Positions 9,555-17,615 of a DNA stretch of 64,000 nt are shown in pieces. Origin of the DNA: Sphingobacterium hungaricum (GTDB lineage Bacteria > Bacteroidota > Bacteroidia > Sphingobacteriales > Sphingobacteriaceae); contig NZ_MU158698.1 of the NCBI RefSeq assembly GCF_015210005.1, positions 2,401,337 through 2,465,336 of the forward strand, given 5' to 3'. Both the position numbers and the translations under genes were made by a program. The notes below the pieces were generated by a model that was not told where the DNA came from, did no database searches, and saw only the letters and a program-made list of their open reading frames with translations. Positions within the stretch are counted from its first letter, which is position 1. Every line of letters starts with the position of its first letter.

Positions 9555-10211
9555 ATGAAAGTCATACTACTATTAACCGTCTTAGGATTAATGACTCAAT
9601 CGCTTCTCGCGCAGGAGCTGGATACCATTGATAATAAATTTGGATACCGCAATCAATTTGAGTTTGTCGAAGTGGAAGGCGGGCTGACCATTCCGATTGG
9701 AAATTTAAAGAACACAATGAATGTTTCGCCGAATGTTGGATTATGGATACGAAAGCAATTAGCGAATAATACGATACGAAGTTTTGGCTTTAGCGTAAAT
9801 TTTCCAAAGCGAAAAGATTTTAGCTATGCGAACGCTGATTTTATAAGCCATACGAAATCATTTTCTGGAATGGTTGGCCTAAAAATGGACAAGGTTTACG
9901 CAATCAATAAAAGAAAATACATTGACTTACAGTGGAGTTCGGTCTTGGGTTATGGATTTTACTTTTATGATGATGCCAGAGCAAGGGCAGACTATGCAGA
10001 ATGGCCAGCGGATAAAAAGGAGGCAGAGGATAAGCCTTCGTTTGTTAAACCGTTCAGTACATTTCATCTAGGCCAAGGACTTCAGTTACGCATTCGGGAC
10101 TTTGGGATTCAAGCTCGCTATAATTATTCGCCTTATTCGCTATTTACAAATACAATTGATGGGAGTTTTGGAGCGCATAGCGTGACTGTAGGTTTGTTCT
10201 ATAGACAGTGA
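9555..10211 (+). CDS. Putative outer-membrane beta-barrel protein
   Basis: 218 residues, signal peptide ending near LLAQE. The mature part alternates polar and aromatic residues, has Gly-rich turns, and ends in an aromatic strand (VGLFYRQ), as outer-membrane barrels do. An opening like EFVEVEGGLTIPIGNLKN fits the OMP_b-brl type. Co-transcribed with the LA_2272-type gene and closed by a strong terminator at 10250-10295. No specific function can be assigned. Confidence 0.65.
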   Translation: MKVILLLTVLGLMTQSLLAQELDTIDNKFGYRNQFEFVEVEGGLTIPIGNLKNTMNVSPNVGLWIRKQLANNTIRSFGFSVNFPKRKDFSYANADFISHTKSFSGMVGLKMDKVYAINKRKYIDLQWSSVLGYGFYFYDDARARADYAEWPADKKEAEDKPSFVKPFSTFHLGQGLQLRIRDFGIQARYNYSPYSLFTNTIDGSFGAHSVTVGLFYRQ

Positions 10212-10249
10212 TCAAGCATGCGTGCCGACTCCTTTTTGCTTTTGATGTG

Positions 10250-10295
10250 AAGTCAAATAAAATCAGCGAGCAGGCTGATTTTATTTGACTTTTTT
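10250..10295 (+). terminator. Strong intrinsic terminator
   Basis: Perfect 18-bp stem (10250-10267 with 10274-10291), 6-nt loop, then a T-run. It ends the 8909-10211 transcript. The right arm overlaps the stop and last codons of the minus-strand ORF at 10281-10544. Confidence 0.85.
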
Positions 10296-10544
10296 AATCT
10301 GATGGGCATGTATTTTATATGCATCGATTATCTTTTTTATTTCATTAATTCTCAACGATAGCTGTTGGAATAGGGGCGTGCTTGATAACTGATTGATCAA
10401 GGATTCCGTTTTGTGGATAAACTCATCATTGATGCATTCTTCATGTTCGTGTATAGAATGAGCTTGGACTTTGTGCAGTTGGTTCTTAGGGGTCCTAATT
10501 TTTTTGACGGCAATTCTTTTTTTGCCAATGACATGATTTTTCAT
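10281..10544 (-). CDS. Small basic hypothetical protein
   Basis: 87 residues, no signal peptide or membrane segment. The N-terminal half is Lys/Arg-rich (IGKKRIAVKKIRTPKNQ), the middle His/Glu-rich, and the C-terminal half has heptad-like Leu/Ile spacing that suggests a helix or coiled coil. It reads as a real protein by composition, but its last codons coincide with the terminator stem of the opposite operon and I recognise no family. Could be a spurious frame. Confidence 0.4.
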   Translation of the reverse strand: MKNHVIGKKRIAVKKIRTPKNQLHKVQAHSIHEHEECINDEFIHKTESLINQLSSTPLFQQLSLRINEIKKIIDAYKIHAHQIKKVK

Positions 10545-10845
10545 GGTTTTCTACTTTAAGGTAAATAGATAGATAAAGATAACCAGAAATTGATATTTTC
10601 CTTAATTTATTGATATTAAATTATTTGAGTCAATGAAAAAGAACTTTAATATTCGTTAATAAATCATATGCGTAAGTTATTAATGCGCGAATTCGTTCTT
10701 CTTTTTAGCACAACTAGATTTTAGATTTGGAAAGATTTAAACTACTTGCTGAATTATTCGTTCGGTCTAACAAAAGAATTTGTGTTCGACCATAGCTATT
10801 TCTTTATTGCTTTAAAGGAGAGGAGTTTTTAAATAAAAGTGAAAT
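10545..10845. other. Gene-free AT-rich spacer
   Basis: About 300 bp with no supported gene. It contains a second TAnnTTTG match (TAGATTTG, 10722-10729) with no TTG at the right distance, and an 8-codon frame at 10634. I see no repeat or RNA structure worth naming. Confidence 0.5.
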
Positions 10846-10881
10846 TTTTGTTTTGACGAATTAGATAAAGTACTATATTTG
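10846..10881 (+). promoter_or_regulatory. Promoter of the DUF4198/siderophore island
   Basis: TTTTG copies at 10846-10855 lie 18 or 23 nt before TATATTTG at 10874-10881, a full Bacteroidota promoter. Transcription should start near 10888. This places the alternative TTG start at 10887 at or outside the mRNA end and fixes the ATG at 10914 as the start of the next gene. Confidence 0.65.
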
Positions 10882-10913
10882 CCCTGTTGTTTATAATTAG
10901 TCTAAATAAAATA

Positions 10914-11624
10914 ATGAAATACTGGAAACCACTTTTTACGTTGTTGTTACTATGGATAACAAGTGTAAACTTAGCAGAAGCACATGCCATTTGGATAGAG
11001 GCTTCACCTATTGCTAACAAAAATCAACCCCAAACAGTAAAAATCTTTTACGGCGAATACGCGAATGCCGAAATTGAACCTACGCAAGATTGGTACTCTG
11101 ATTTGAAGACCATTGAAGTTTGGTTAATCAGCCCTAGCCAAAAGAAAACAAAACTTACCTTATCCGATCAAAAGACATTTCTTCAAGCTGAATTTACACC
11201 GGAAGAAGACGGAACTTATTTTGTGTCTACTGAACATGCAGCCAAAGATCTTGGCGGACAAAGCAAATACGTTTTTTCTTCGGTAATTCCTGTTCAAGTT
11301 GGAAAGTCTCCTTCACAAGTAAAGCCTGCATCTGCTTTAGCTGTTACCGCTCAAGCAAAAACGTTCACATTGAAAGATGATGTTACCTTGCAGGTGACTG
11401 CAAAAGGTATTGCGGCAGCAAATGCTGAAGTGTTGGTGATGTCAGCTTCCGGATGGAGCAAAACGTTCAAAACTGATCAAAACGGAACTATCAATTTTAA
11501 ACCGCTATGGAAAGGAAACTATGTCATAGAAACTTCTACTTACCAAGAACAAGCTGGAAAATGGAACGATAAGGGCCATACACATGTATGGCAAGGATCA
11601 ACAACATTTATTCAGGTCAAATAA
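10914..11624 (+). CDS. DUF4198 periplasmic protein
   Basis: 236 residues from the ATG at 10914. Signal peptide ends in LAEAHA, so the mature chain begins with an N-terminal His-Ala-Ile-Trp, the hallmark of DUF4198 and of NikK-like metal-binding proteins. Two beta domains follow: about 20-125 and a second one about 130-236 with TLKDDVTLQVTAKG and a C-terminal His-rich GHTHVW. In the family it accompanies TonB-dependent metal uptake; here it leads a receptor, lipoprotein and PepSY series. A role in handling a metal or metal chelate in the periplasm is inferred. Confidence 0.8.
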   Translation: MKYWKPLFTLLLLWITSVNLAEAHAIWIEASPIANKNQPQTVKIFYGEYANAEIEPTQDWYSDLKTIEVWLISPSQKKTKLTLSDQKTFLQAEFTPEEDGTYFVSTEHAAKDLGGQSKYVFSSVIPVQVGKSPSQVKPASALAVTAQAKTFTLKDDVTLQVTAKGIAAANAEVLVMSASGWSKTFKTDQNGTINFKPLWKGNYVIETSTYQEQAGKWNDKGHTHVWQGSTTFIQVK

Positions 11625-11635
11625 ATTAATAAATA

Positions 11636-11720
11636 GCGCCACCTAGAAACGGCAATTTCTAGAGTGGCGCCTTTAAAATCTAAAAAATTAGATTCACCAT
11701 GCATACTTTAAAAAGTATGC
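11636..11720 (+). promoter_or_regulatory. Cluster of three stem-loops between DUF4198 and the receptor
   Basis: Hairpin 1 (11636-11670): GCGCCACCTAGAAA against TTTCTAG-A-GTGGCGC with one bulged A, followed by a weak T-run. Hairpin 2 (11677-11694): AATCTAA/TTAGATT. Hairpin 3 (11701-11720): GCATACTTT/AAAGTATGC. They fill nearly the whole 120-bp gap. They could be an attenuator or a structured leader for the receptor; no known riboswitch motif was recognised. Confidence 0.55.
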
Positions 11721-11744
11721 TCTTCTAACGGAAATTAAAAGAGA

Positions 11745-14060
11745 ATGCAATTTACGAAAATTTGGGCAATAGTTGCTCTACTTTGTTGCGTGCTAACGAG
11801 CTACGCACAGGAACAATCAACCACACTAAAGGGGATAATTTATTTAGGCAATCAGCCTTTACACGGTGCTACGATTAGCATTAACGGTCAGAAGACAATT
11901 TCAGACGAACGTGGAGCCTATCAGTTTAAAGCGCTAAAGCAAAAAACGGTGGATGTCGTGATTACGGCTATCGGTGCGGAAACATTTAACAAAAATCTAA
12001 ATTTAACTTTAGGTACGGCCAATACACATAATTTCACTTTAACGAAATCGAATAAGGAAATCGACGAAGTTGAGGTATTGGGAATTACCAAAGTGCAGGA
12101 AGTAAATCGTCAGGCATACAATGTCACTGCAATCGATGCAACTAAATTATACAATACGACCTTGAATATCGCTGGTGCATTGGATAAAGTTGCTGGAGTT
12201 CGTGTTCGTGAGTCGGGAGGAGTTGGATCAAACTTCAACTTATCTCTTAATGGCTTCTCAGGGGAACACGTTCGTTATTTTGTGGATGGTGTCCCAATGG
12301 ATAATTTTGGTTCATCTTTTCAAATCAATAACATTCCAATCAATTTAGCCAACCGCGTGGAAGTTTATAAAGGCGTAGTTCCAATGTGGTTAGGTTCCGA
12401 TGCGTTGGGTGGCGCAATCAATATTGTTACCGATGACCGCTTTCGCAATTTCGTCGATGCATCGTACAGTTACGGTTCGTTCAACACACATAGAACAGCG
12501 ATTAATGCGGCTGCAACGACAAAGAATGGGTTGACGTTCCAATTAAATGCTTTCCAGAATTATTCGGATAACAATTACAAAGTAACTGTTGAGGCGGCTG
12601 ATATTTATACAGGTGCTTATGAGCGCGATGCAGTTGTTGAACGTTTCCATGATAAATACCACAATGAATCAGTGATTGCGCAAGTTGGTTTTGTCGACAA
12701 AAGCTTTGCGGATCGTTTGTTAGTCGGCGTAATCTTAGGACAGAATTACAAGGAAATCCAAACAGGCGCGCGCATGCGTTCGGTATTTGGACAATGGCAC
12801 CGTCGAGGTTCGACTGTAATGCCTACGTTAAAATATAAGAAAACGGATATTATCAAAGGATTGGATTTGATTTTGAATGCCAATTACAACTTGGGTAAAG
12901 AACAAAATATTGATACGGTCAATGTGCGTTACGATTGGTACGGAACTTCAAAACCAAATGGTACAAACGGTGAGCGTGCAAGACAGCACTACATCTATAA
13001 AAATAACGAAGGACTTGCGACAGCAAATTTAAACTACCGTTTAAACGATAACCATAGCATCGCATTGAGCAATGTATTTTCAACATTCAACCGCAAAGGC
13101 CATGATGAACTGAACCCTACAAATGCGACCTATGAACTTCCTCAAAAAACAAACAAGAATATCTTAGGACTAGGATATACCTATGGCGTCCGTGATGTAT
13201 GGACGACAACCGTTTTTGGAAAGCTTCTTACCCAAAATAATGAAAGCGGTACACAAGACACGACTCATAACCGATTCGGATATGGTTTAGCTTCTGCCTA
13301 TTACATCAGGCCTAATTTACAGATTAAAGCCTCGTACGAATTGACAAACCGCATGCCTACACCGTACGAAATGTTTGGTGACGTGGAGAATCAAGAAGCC
13401 AATGGAAATCTTCGACCTGAGAAAAGCCATAATGTCAACTTGGGCGCAAACTACAATTTCTCTCTTGAAGAAGATCACCGTTTTGTTGTCGGATCAAGCT
13501 TGATTTATCGCTATGCAAGTGACTTTATCTATAACCGATTGAATAACAACCAGTCTAAATTAGTCGCGGATAACAGAGAAGGTGTTGAAACTTGGGGAGC
13601 AGATGCTGACGCGAGATACTCCTACAAAAACTGGCTGACTGTTGGCGGTTCGATTACCTACCAATATTTGCAAAATAAGCAGAAGTATGAACCTAATTAT
13701 TCAAAAGTAAGTCCTTTGTACAATGATCAAATGCCTAATATTCCTTATTTATTCGGGCACGCTGATGCTTCGGTGATTTTCAACGATTTTTTGAATAAAG
13801 GAAATACCTTAAATGTGGGTTACAACTTATTGTATGTGCATGAATTCTATTTGTATTGGCCAAGCAGAGGTGGACAAAAATTAGTTGTTCCTCAACAGTT
13901 CACACATGATTTCAATCTTGTATACAGTTTGGCAGATAGCCGCTACAACATTGGCTTCGAAGCGAAAAATGTGACTAACGCTAAAGTGTATGACAACTTT
14001 AGCTTGCAAAAACCAGGACGAGCTTTTTATGTTAACCTGCGTTATTTTATCAGTAAATAA
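11745..14060 (+). CDS. TonB-dependent receptor, XusA-like siderophore type
   Basis: 771 residues. Signal peptide to about 21 (TSYAQE), a carboxypeptidase-like regulatory domain about 26-105, TonB-box-like EIDEVEVLG near 105, a plug about 120-235 (VAGVRVRES, GFSGEHVRYFVDGVPM, EVYKGVVPMWLGSDALGGAINIV), then a 22-strand barrel. There is no STN domain and no SusD partner. Followed 34 nt later by a DUF4374 lipoprotein, then a PepSY protein: the order of xusA-xusB-xusC in Bacteroides, where the system takes up foreign siderophores. Substrate assignment here is by context only. Confidence 0.85.
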   Translation: MQFTKIWAIVALLCCVLTSYAQEQSTTLKGIIYLGNQPLHGATISINGQKTISDERGAYQFKALKQKTVDVVITAIGAETFNKNLNLTLGTANTHNFTLTKSNKEIDEVEVLGITKVQEVNRQAYNVTAIDATKLYNTTLNIAGALDKVAGVRVRESGGVGSNFNLSLNGFSGEHVRYFVDGVPMDNFGSSFQINNIPINLANRVEVYKGVVPMWLGSDALGGAINIVTDDRFRNFVDASYSYGSFNTHRTAINAAATTKNGLTFQLNAFQNYSDNNYKVTVEAADIYTGAYERDAVVERFHDKYHNESVIAQVGFVDKSFADRLLVGVILGQNYKEIQTGARMRSVFGQWHRRGSTVMPTLKYKKTDIIKGLDLILNANYNLGKEQNIDTVNVRYDWYGTSKPNGTNGERARQHYIYKNNEGLATANLNYRLNDNHSIALSNVFSTFNRKGHDELNPTNATYELPQKTNKNILGLGYTYGVRDVWTTTVFGKLLTQNNESGTQDTTHNRFGYGLASAYYIRPNLQIKASYELTNRMPTPYEMFGDVENQEANGNLRPEKSHNVNLGANYNFSLEEDHRFVVGSSLIYRYASDFIYNRLNNNQSKLVADNREGVETWGADADARYSYKNWLTVGGSITYQYLQNKQKYEPNYSKVSPLYNDQMPNIPYLFGHADASVIFNDFLNKGNTLNVGYNLLYVHEFYLYWPSRGGQKLVVPQQFTHDFNLVYSLADSRYNIGFEAKNVTNAKVYDNFSLQKPGRAFYVNLRYFISK

Positions 14061-14094
14061 AAATTGAAGATCGATCGATCAAAAGAATTTAAGA

Positions 14095-15309
14095 ATGAAA
14101 ACAAATTTTAAAACTATAGTACTTGCGCTCATCACACTATCTGCATTTAATTCATGTAAAAAAGATGACGTAGGTCCACCGAATTATGGAAATTACATCG
14201 TTGCTGTTTCTCCGATTGCATCAACAGGTGTTGCAGATTATTTGCTGACAGCAGAAAGTTTGGAAGAAGGTTCAATATCGACGCGAGGTCATGGTGTGGA
14301 ACAAGATGGGACTTACCGCTATTACATGACGGCGAATAACAAATTCTTCTCTATGTTATATGGACAAGGAAATCCTGGCGCAGTGACAACTTATGAAATC
14401 ACGAATGGAAGTTTGAATAAAGTTTCGGATTTTCAATCCGAAACAGTACAAGCATTTGCTCCCGTGAATGATGATATTTTAATGATGAAGATTTCAAGAA
14501 GCATCACCAATAAGTTGACGAATTTCTACATTGTCAATACGAATAGCCTATTGATTACTTCGGAAGGAACGGTCAACAATCAGATTCCTTCCGGCAATGG
14601 CGAATTGGCACACTTTACTTGGATTAGGCAATTTGGCGACAAAGTTTTTGCTCCATACATGTCGGTTAAAGGATGTTGTGGCGACGCTTTCGCGACAGCT
14701 TATCCGGATAGTTCTTGGATTGCAGTCTATTCTTATCCAGAAATGAAATTGGAAAAAGTGATCAAAGATGACCGCACAAGTTACATCGGACGTTATTTTG
14801 TTGATGGAACAGCGGTTGATGAGAAAGGCGATCTTTATGCATTTTCATCTTCTACAGCAACAAGCGGAGGTAAAATCACCAGCACAAAACCTTCAGCGAT
14901 CGTAAGGATCAATAAAGGTACGACCGAATATGACATGAGTTTTTATTTAAACTTCGAGGAACTATCTGGAGGATTTAATGTGACGAATTGGTTCTACATC
15001 GGACAAGGAAACTTTATTGTCTTAATGACGGAGAAAAATGAAAAAGGAGAATATACAGCAGGATTTAATTTTGGAGTCGTGAACGTGTATGATAAAACCT
15101 TTAAGAAAGTGACAGGATTGCCAAACTCTAGCGAAATCAATAACGTGACAGCAACCAATTATTCGAGTTTGAACGGAAGCGGACATGTTGGTTTGACTTT
15201 GAAAGAAGGAACGAGTTTCGTGTATAAAATTGATGCTGCTACCGGCGTTGCCACACAAGGCCTACGTGTTGAAGGCGGAACAATTACTGCAATTTCAAAA
15301 TTAAATTAA
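14095..15309 (+). CDS. DUF4374 lipoprotein, XusB-like
   Basis: 404 residues, lipoprotein signal ending in FNSC (Cys about 21). The rest is a beta-propeller-like chain with repeated blades and a Cys pair (KGCCGDAF). In Bacteroides, the lipoprotein encoded between the XusA receptor and XusC binds ferric enterobactin at the surface; from memory it belongs to this DUF4374 type. It lies between the receptor and the inner-membrane genes and is followed at once by a strong terminator. The role as siderophore-binding partner is inferred. Confidence 0.8.
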   Translation: MKTNFKTIVLALITLSAFNSCKKDDVGPPNYGNYIVAVSPIASTGVADYLLTAESLEEGSISTRGHGVEQDGTYRYYMTANNKFFSMLYGQGNPGAVTTYEITNGSLNKVSDFQSETVQAFAPVNDDILMMKISRSITNKLTNFYIVNTNSLLITSEGTVNNQIPSGNGELAHFTWIRQFGDKVFAPYMSVKGCCGDAFATAYPDSSWIAVYSYPEMKLEKVIKDDRTSYIGRYFVDGTAVDEKGDLYAFSSSTATSGGKITSTKPSAIVRINKGTTEYDMSFYLNFEELSGGFNVTNWFYIGQGNFIVLMTEKNEKGEYTAGFNFGVVNVYDKTFKKVTGLPNSSEINNVTATNYSSLNGSGHVGLTLKEGTSFVYKIDAATGVATQGLRVEGGTITAISKLN

Positions 15310-15321
15310 ATCATATAACAC

Positions 15322-15363
15322 GAGCATCGTTGACTGTTTGCAGACAACGATGCTTTTCTTTTT
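15322..15363 (+). terminator. Intrinsic terminator inside the siderophore operon
   Basis: AGCATCGTTG (15323-15332) pairs perfectly with CAACGATGCT (15345-15354); inside, CTG pairs with CAG around TTTG. A run TTTTCTTTTT follows. It lies between the lipoprotein gene and the inner-membrane genes, and one possible ATG (15350) of the next gene is inside its stem. Confidence 0.8.
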
Positions 15364-15367
15364 AATT

Positions 15368-15697
15368 ATGCTAAGTACAATCTTCTTTCTGTTTTTCTTT
15401 GGTTTTTTTCTTTGGTACAACAGTTCCAAAAAGGCACGCTGGAAAACAAAATCTAATTTTTTAACAGCTTTAGAAAAGGATGAAAAACTTTCGAAAGCCT
15501 ACGTAGCAATTATTTTTTTGATTGCAACCGCACTATGCATTTTTCAGTTAGGATGGATGAGCGGTATTATGGCTGCCATTTGCGCGATTATGGCAATGGG
15601 CTCGCTGATTGTTCTTGTTTTCCCTTTTAACTACATACGCTTGCCTCAATTAATCGGCTTGTATGTTGTCTGCTTAATTTTAGAATTCACCATTTAA
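15368..15697 (+). CDS. Small membrane protein, DUF3325-like
   Basis: 109 residues from the ATG at 15368. I prefer this start because the ATG at 15350 is within the terminator stem and the TTG at 15338 in its loop. Three hydrophobic segments (about 1-18, 45-62, 65-100) with the motif GWMSGIMAAICAIMAMGSL. This resembles the DUF3325 proteins that flank PepSY proteins in proteobacterial siderophore loci; the match is from memory and weak. Two nt separate it from the next gene, so it belongs to the inner-membrane cassette. Confidence 0.7.
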   Translation: MLSTIFFLFFFGFFLWYNSSKKARWKTKSNFLTALEKDEKLSKAYVAIIFLIATALCIFQLGWMSGIMAAICAIMAMGSLIVLVFPFNYIRLPQLIGLYVVCLILEFTI

Positions 15698-15699
15698 TT

Positions 15700-15975
15700 A
15701 TGCCTGCTAATAAAAAATATTTAACCAAATCTGGCTGGATCCGTTTATTGCGAATTCTCGCTGGAACAATCGGCGGTTATGCGGTCATGTTCAGCGCGCA
15801 TTTATTGCTTGCCAAAATCTTTCCGCAAAAAAATGTGATTATTACCTCATTCATCACCGGATATATCCTTTGGGCATTTCTATTGCTTTGGGCATTTATC
15901 TGTCCGAATGTTTGGAAAGTTTGGCTCGTGTATACTGCGCTTACTCTTTTATTTTTAATTCCCTATTTCATCTAA
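15700..15975 (+). CDS. Small membrane protein, DUF3649-like
   Basis: 91 residues with two to three TM segments (about 18-38, 45-66, 72-90). The stretch RILAGTIGGYAVMFSAHLLL and a later LLWAFICPNVWKVW resemble DUF3649, which in proteobacteria forms a gene cassette with PepSY and DUF3325 next to TonB siderophore receptors. It begins 3 nt after the previous stop and ends 2 nt before the PepSY start. Exact role unknown. Confidence 0.7.
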   Translation: MPANKKYLTKSGWIRLLRILAGTIGGYAVMFSAHLLLAKIFPQKNVIITSFITGYILWAFLLLWAFICPNVWKVWLVYTALTLLFLIPYFI

Positions 15976-15977
15976 TT

Positions 15978-17612
15978 ATGGATCTTAGAAAATACAATGT
16001 TTATTTCCATACCCATACGATTAGTGGGATTATTATTTGTGCGTTATTGTACGTCATCTTTTTTGCAGGCTCCTTTTCTTTCTTTCGGGATGAAATTTCG
16101 GCTTGGCAGAATAATACTTCGTATGTTGCAGGAAAGAATGAAGTAAAACAGGATTTTAATTATATCCTAGATTCTCTTTCACAAAAGCACAACTTAAGGG
16201 GTCGCGATTTTGATTTTTACGTGCAACGTCACCAGATGGGAACTTATGTGAACATGAGCATTTCTCATGATACCACAATCAGTAAAGTTCCTGTGAAAAA
16301 AGAAGGCGGACGAAGAGGACGCGGGCGCGGAAATAATGAAGATTCTGCTTATTTTCAATATGATTTTCAAAGCAAGACCACTTCAGATTATAGTTCATCT
16401 TATGACATGGGTGAATTTCTTTACCGCTTGCATTTCTTGGCGCAGCTTAATCAGGTGCCGATCCGCATTGGAACGCCTTTCGGATATTTAGTAGCTGGCA
16501 TTGTGTCCTTTCTATTCCTTTTTGCTTTAATTACCGGTCTGTTTTTGCACTGGGACAAAATCAAATCTAACTTTTTTGTTTTTCGGCCTTTCAGTAAATG
16601 GAAAACAGTTTGGACAGATATTCACACGGCTTTAGGCGTGATCGGATTTCCATTTCAATTTGTTTTTGCCGTGACTGGAATTGTGCTGATTGTCAATTTT
16701 GCATTAATTACGCCCTACAGCAAAGTGCTGTATGAGGGCGATAGCGAGAAATTATACCAGGATTTAGAATATTCTTCTGGCGAGAGTTATCCGTATTCTT
16801 ACAAGGAACTAAAAACATATTTTAACCTGAATCAGTTGCTTGCAGATATTGAAGCCGATTGGGCACCGACGAAATTGGCGCGCATGCACATCAAGAATTA
16901 TCAGGATGAAAACATGCACGTCTTAGTGGAAACCAAACCGGATCCGAAGCATAATTTCGCGGGATCTGGCAAACTGGTTTATCGCGTAAAAGATCAGCAG
17001 ATTTTACTTGAGAAAGCTCCCAATACGGAATCATCCTACATTGACCATGTCAAAGCATTGATCTATCACCTGCACTTTGGAGATTTCGGTGGAAAACCTG
17101 TGCGCGTTATCTTTTTTGTTTTAGGGATTATGGGCTGCGTGGTGATCATTTCAGGGATTTTAATCTGGTTAGTTGCTCGTGAGAAACCGAATATTCCAGC
17201 GTATAAGAAAAAGTTTAATTTTTGGCTTGCCAATATCTTTATGGCCGCTTGTCTGGCAATGCTTCCCGTGACTGCTTTTACCTTTATTCTAGTCAAGATT
17301 TTTCCGGATGCTACGCAATCAGACATGTATAACTGGTATTTTTATTCTTGGCTGATTTTAGGCTTGTATTTTATTGTACGGAGAAGTATTGCATTAACAA
17401 ATCGTCAGTCACTTATTTTGTCGGCTATCTTATGTTTAGGAGTTCCGATCGCCAATGGCATTTTCGGGCACAACTGGATTTGGCAAACCTTTCAGTCAGA
17501 AGCTTTTGATATCCTGCTGATTGATTTGCTATTTCTGATATTGAGCATAGTATCAGTCATTATCTATTTTAAAATTAGAAAACACGCCTACAATCAAGGC
17601 GTAAAAAAATAA
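15978..17612 (+). CDS. PepSY-associated inner-membrane protein, XusC-like
   Basis: 544 residues from the ATG at 15978; a longer frame from 15870 would overlap the previous gene. TM helices near 16-35, 165-190, 220-245, 375-400, 415-435 and more at the C-terminus enclose periplasmic PepSY-type loops. Conserved-looking His residues sit by the membrane (FHTHTISG, YRLHFLA, IHTALGV, YHLHFGDFGG), as in PepSY ferric-siderophore reductases. An unusual insert, GGRRGRGRGNN, lies in the first loop. Likely job: release or reduce iron from siderophore at the inner membrane. Confidence 0.85.
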   Translation: MDLRKYNVYFHTHTISGIIICALLYVIFFAGSFSFFRDEISAWQNNTSYVAGKNEVKQDFNYILDSLSQKHNLRGRDFDFYVQRHQMGTYVNMSISHDTTISKVPVKKEGGRRGRGRGNNEDSAYFQYDFQSKTTSDYSSSYDMGEFLYRLHFLAQLNQVPIRIGTPFGYLVAGIVSFLFLFALITGLFLHWDKIKSNFFVFRPFSKWKTVWTDIHTALGVIGFPFQFVFAVTGIVLIVNFALITPYSKVLYEGDSEKLYQDLEYSSGESYPYSYKELKTYFNLNQLLADIEADWAPTKLARMHIKNYQDENMHVLVETKPDPKHNFAGSGKLVYRVKDQQILLEKAPNTESSYIDHVKALIYHLHFGDFGGKPVRVIFFVLGIMGCVVIISGILIWLVAREKPNIPAYKKKFNFWLANIFMAACLAMLPVTAFTFILVKIFPDATQSDMYNWYFYSWLILGLYFIVRRSIALTNRQSLILSAILCLGVPIANGIFGHNWIWQTFQSEAFDILLIDLLFLILSIVSVIIYFKIRKHAYNQGVKK

Positions 17613-17615
17613 ATC

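Noticed and set aside
10887..10913. TTG start giving a longer DUF4198 protein
   Set aside because: It lies at the predicted transcription start just behind a full promoter, and the shorter form has a clean signal peptide.
15870..15977. Upstream start for the PepSY protein
   Set aside because: Would overlap the preceding membrane-protein gene by over 100 bp; the ATG at 15978 follows its stop directly.
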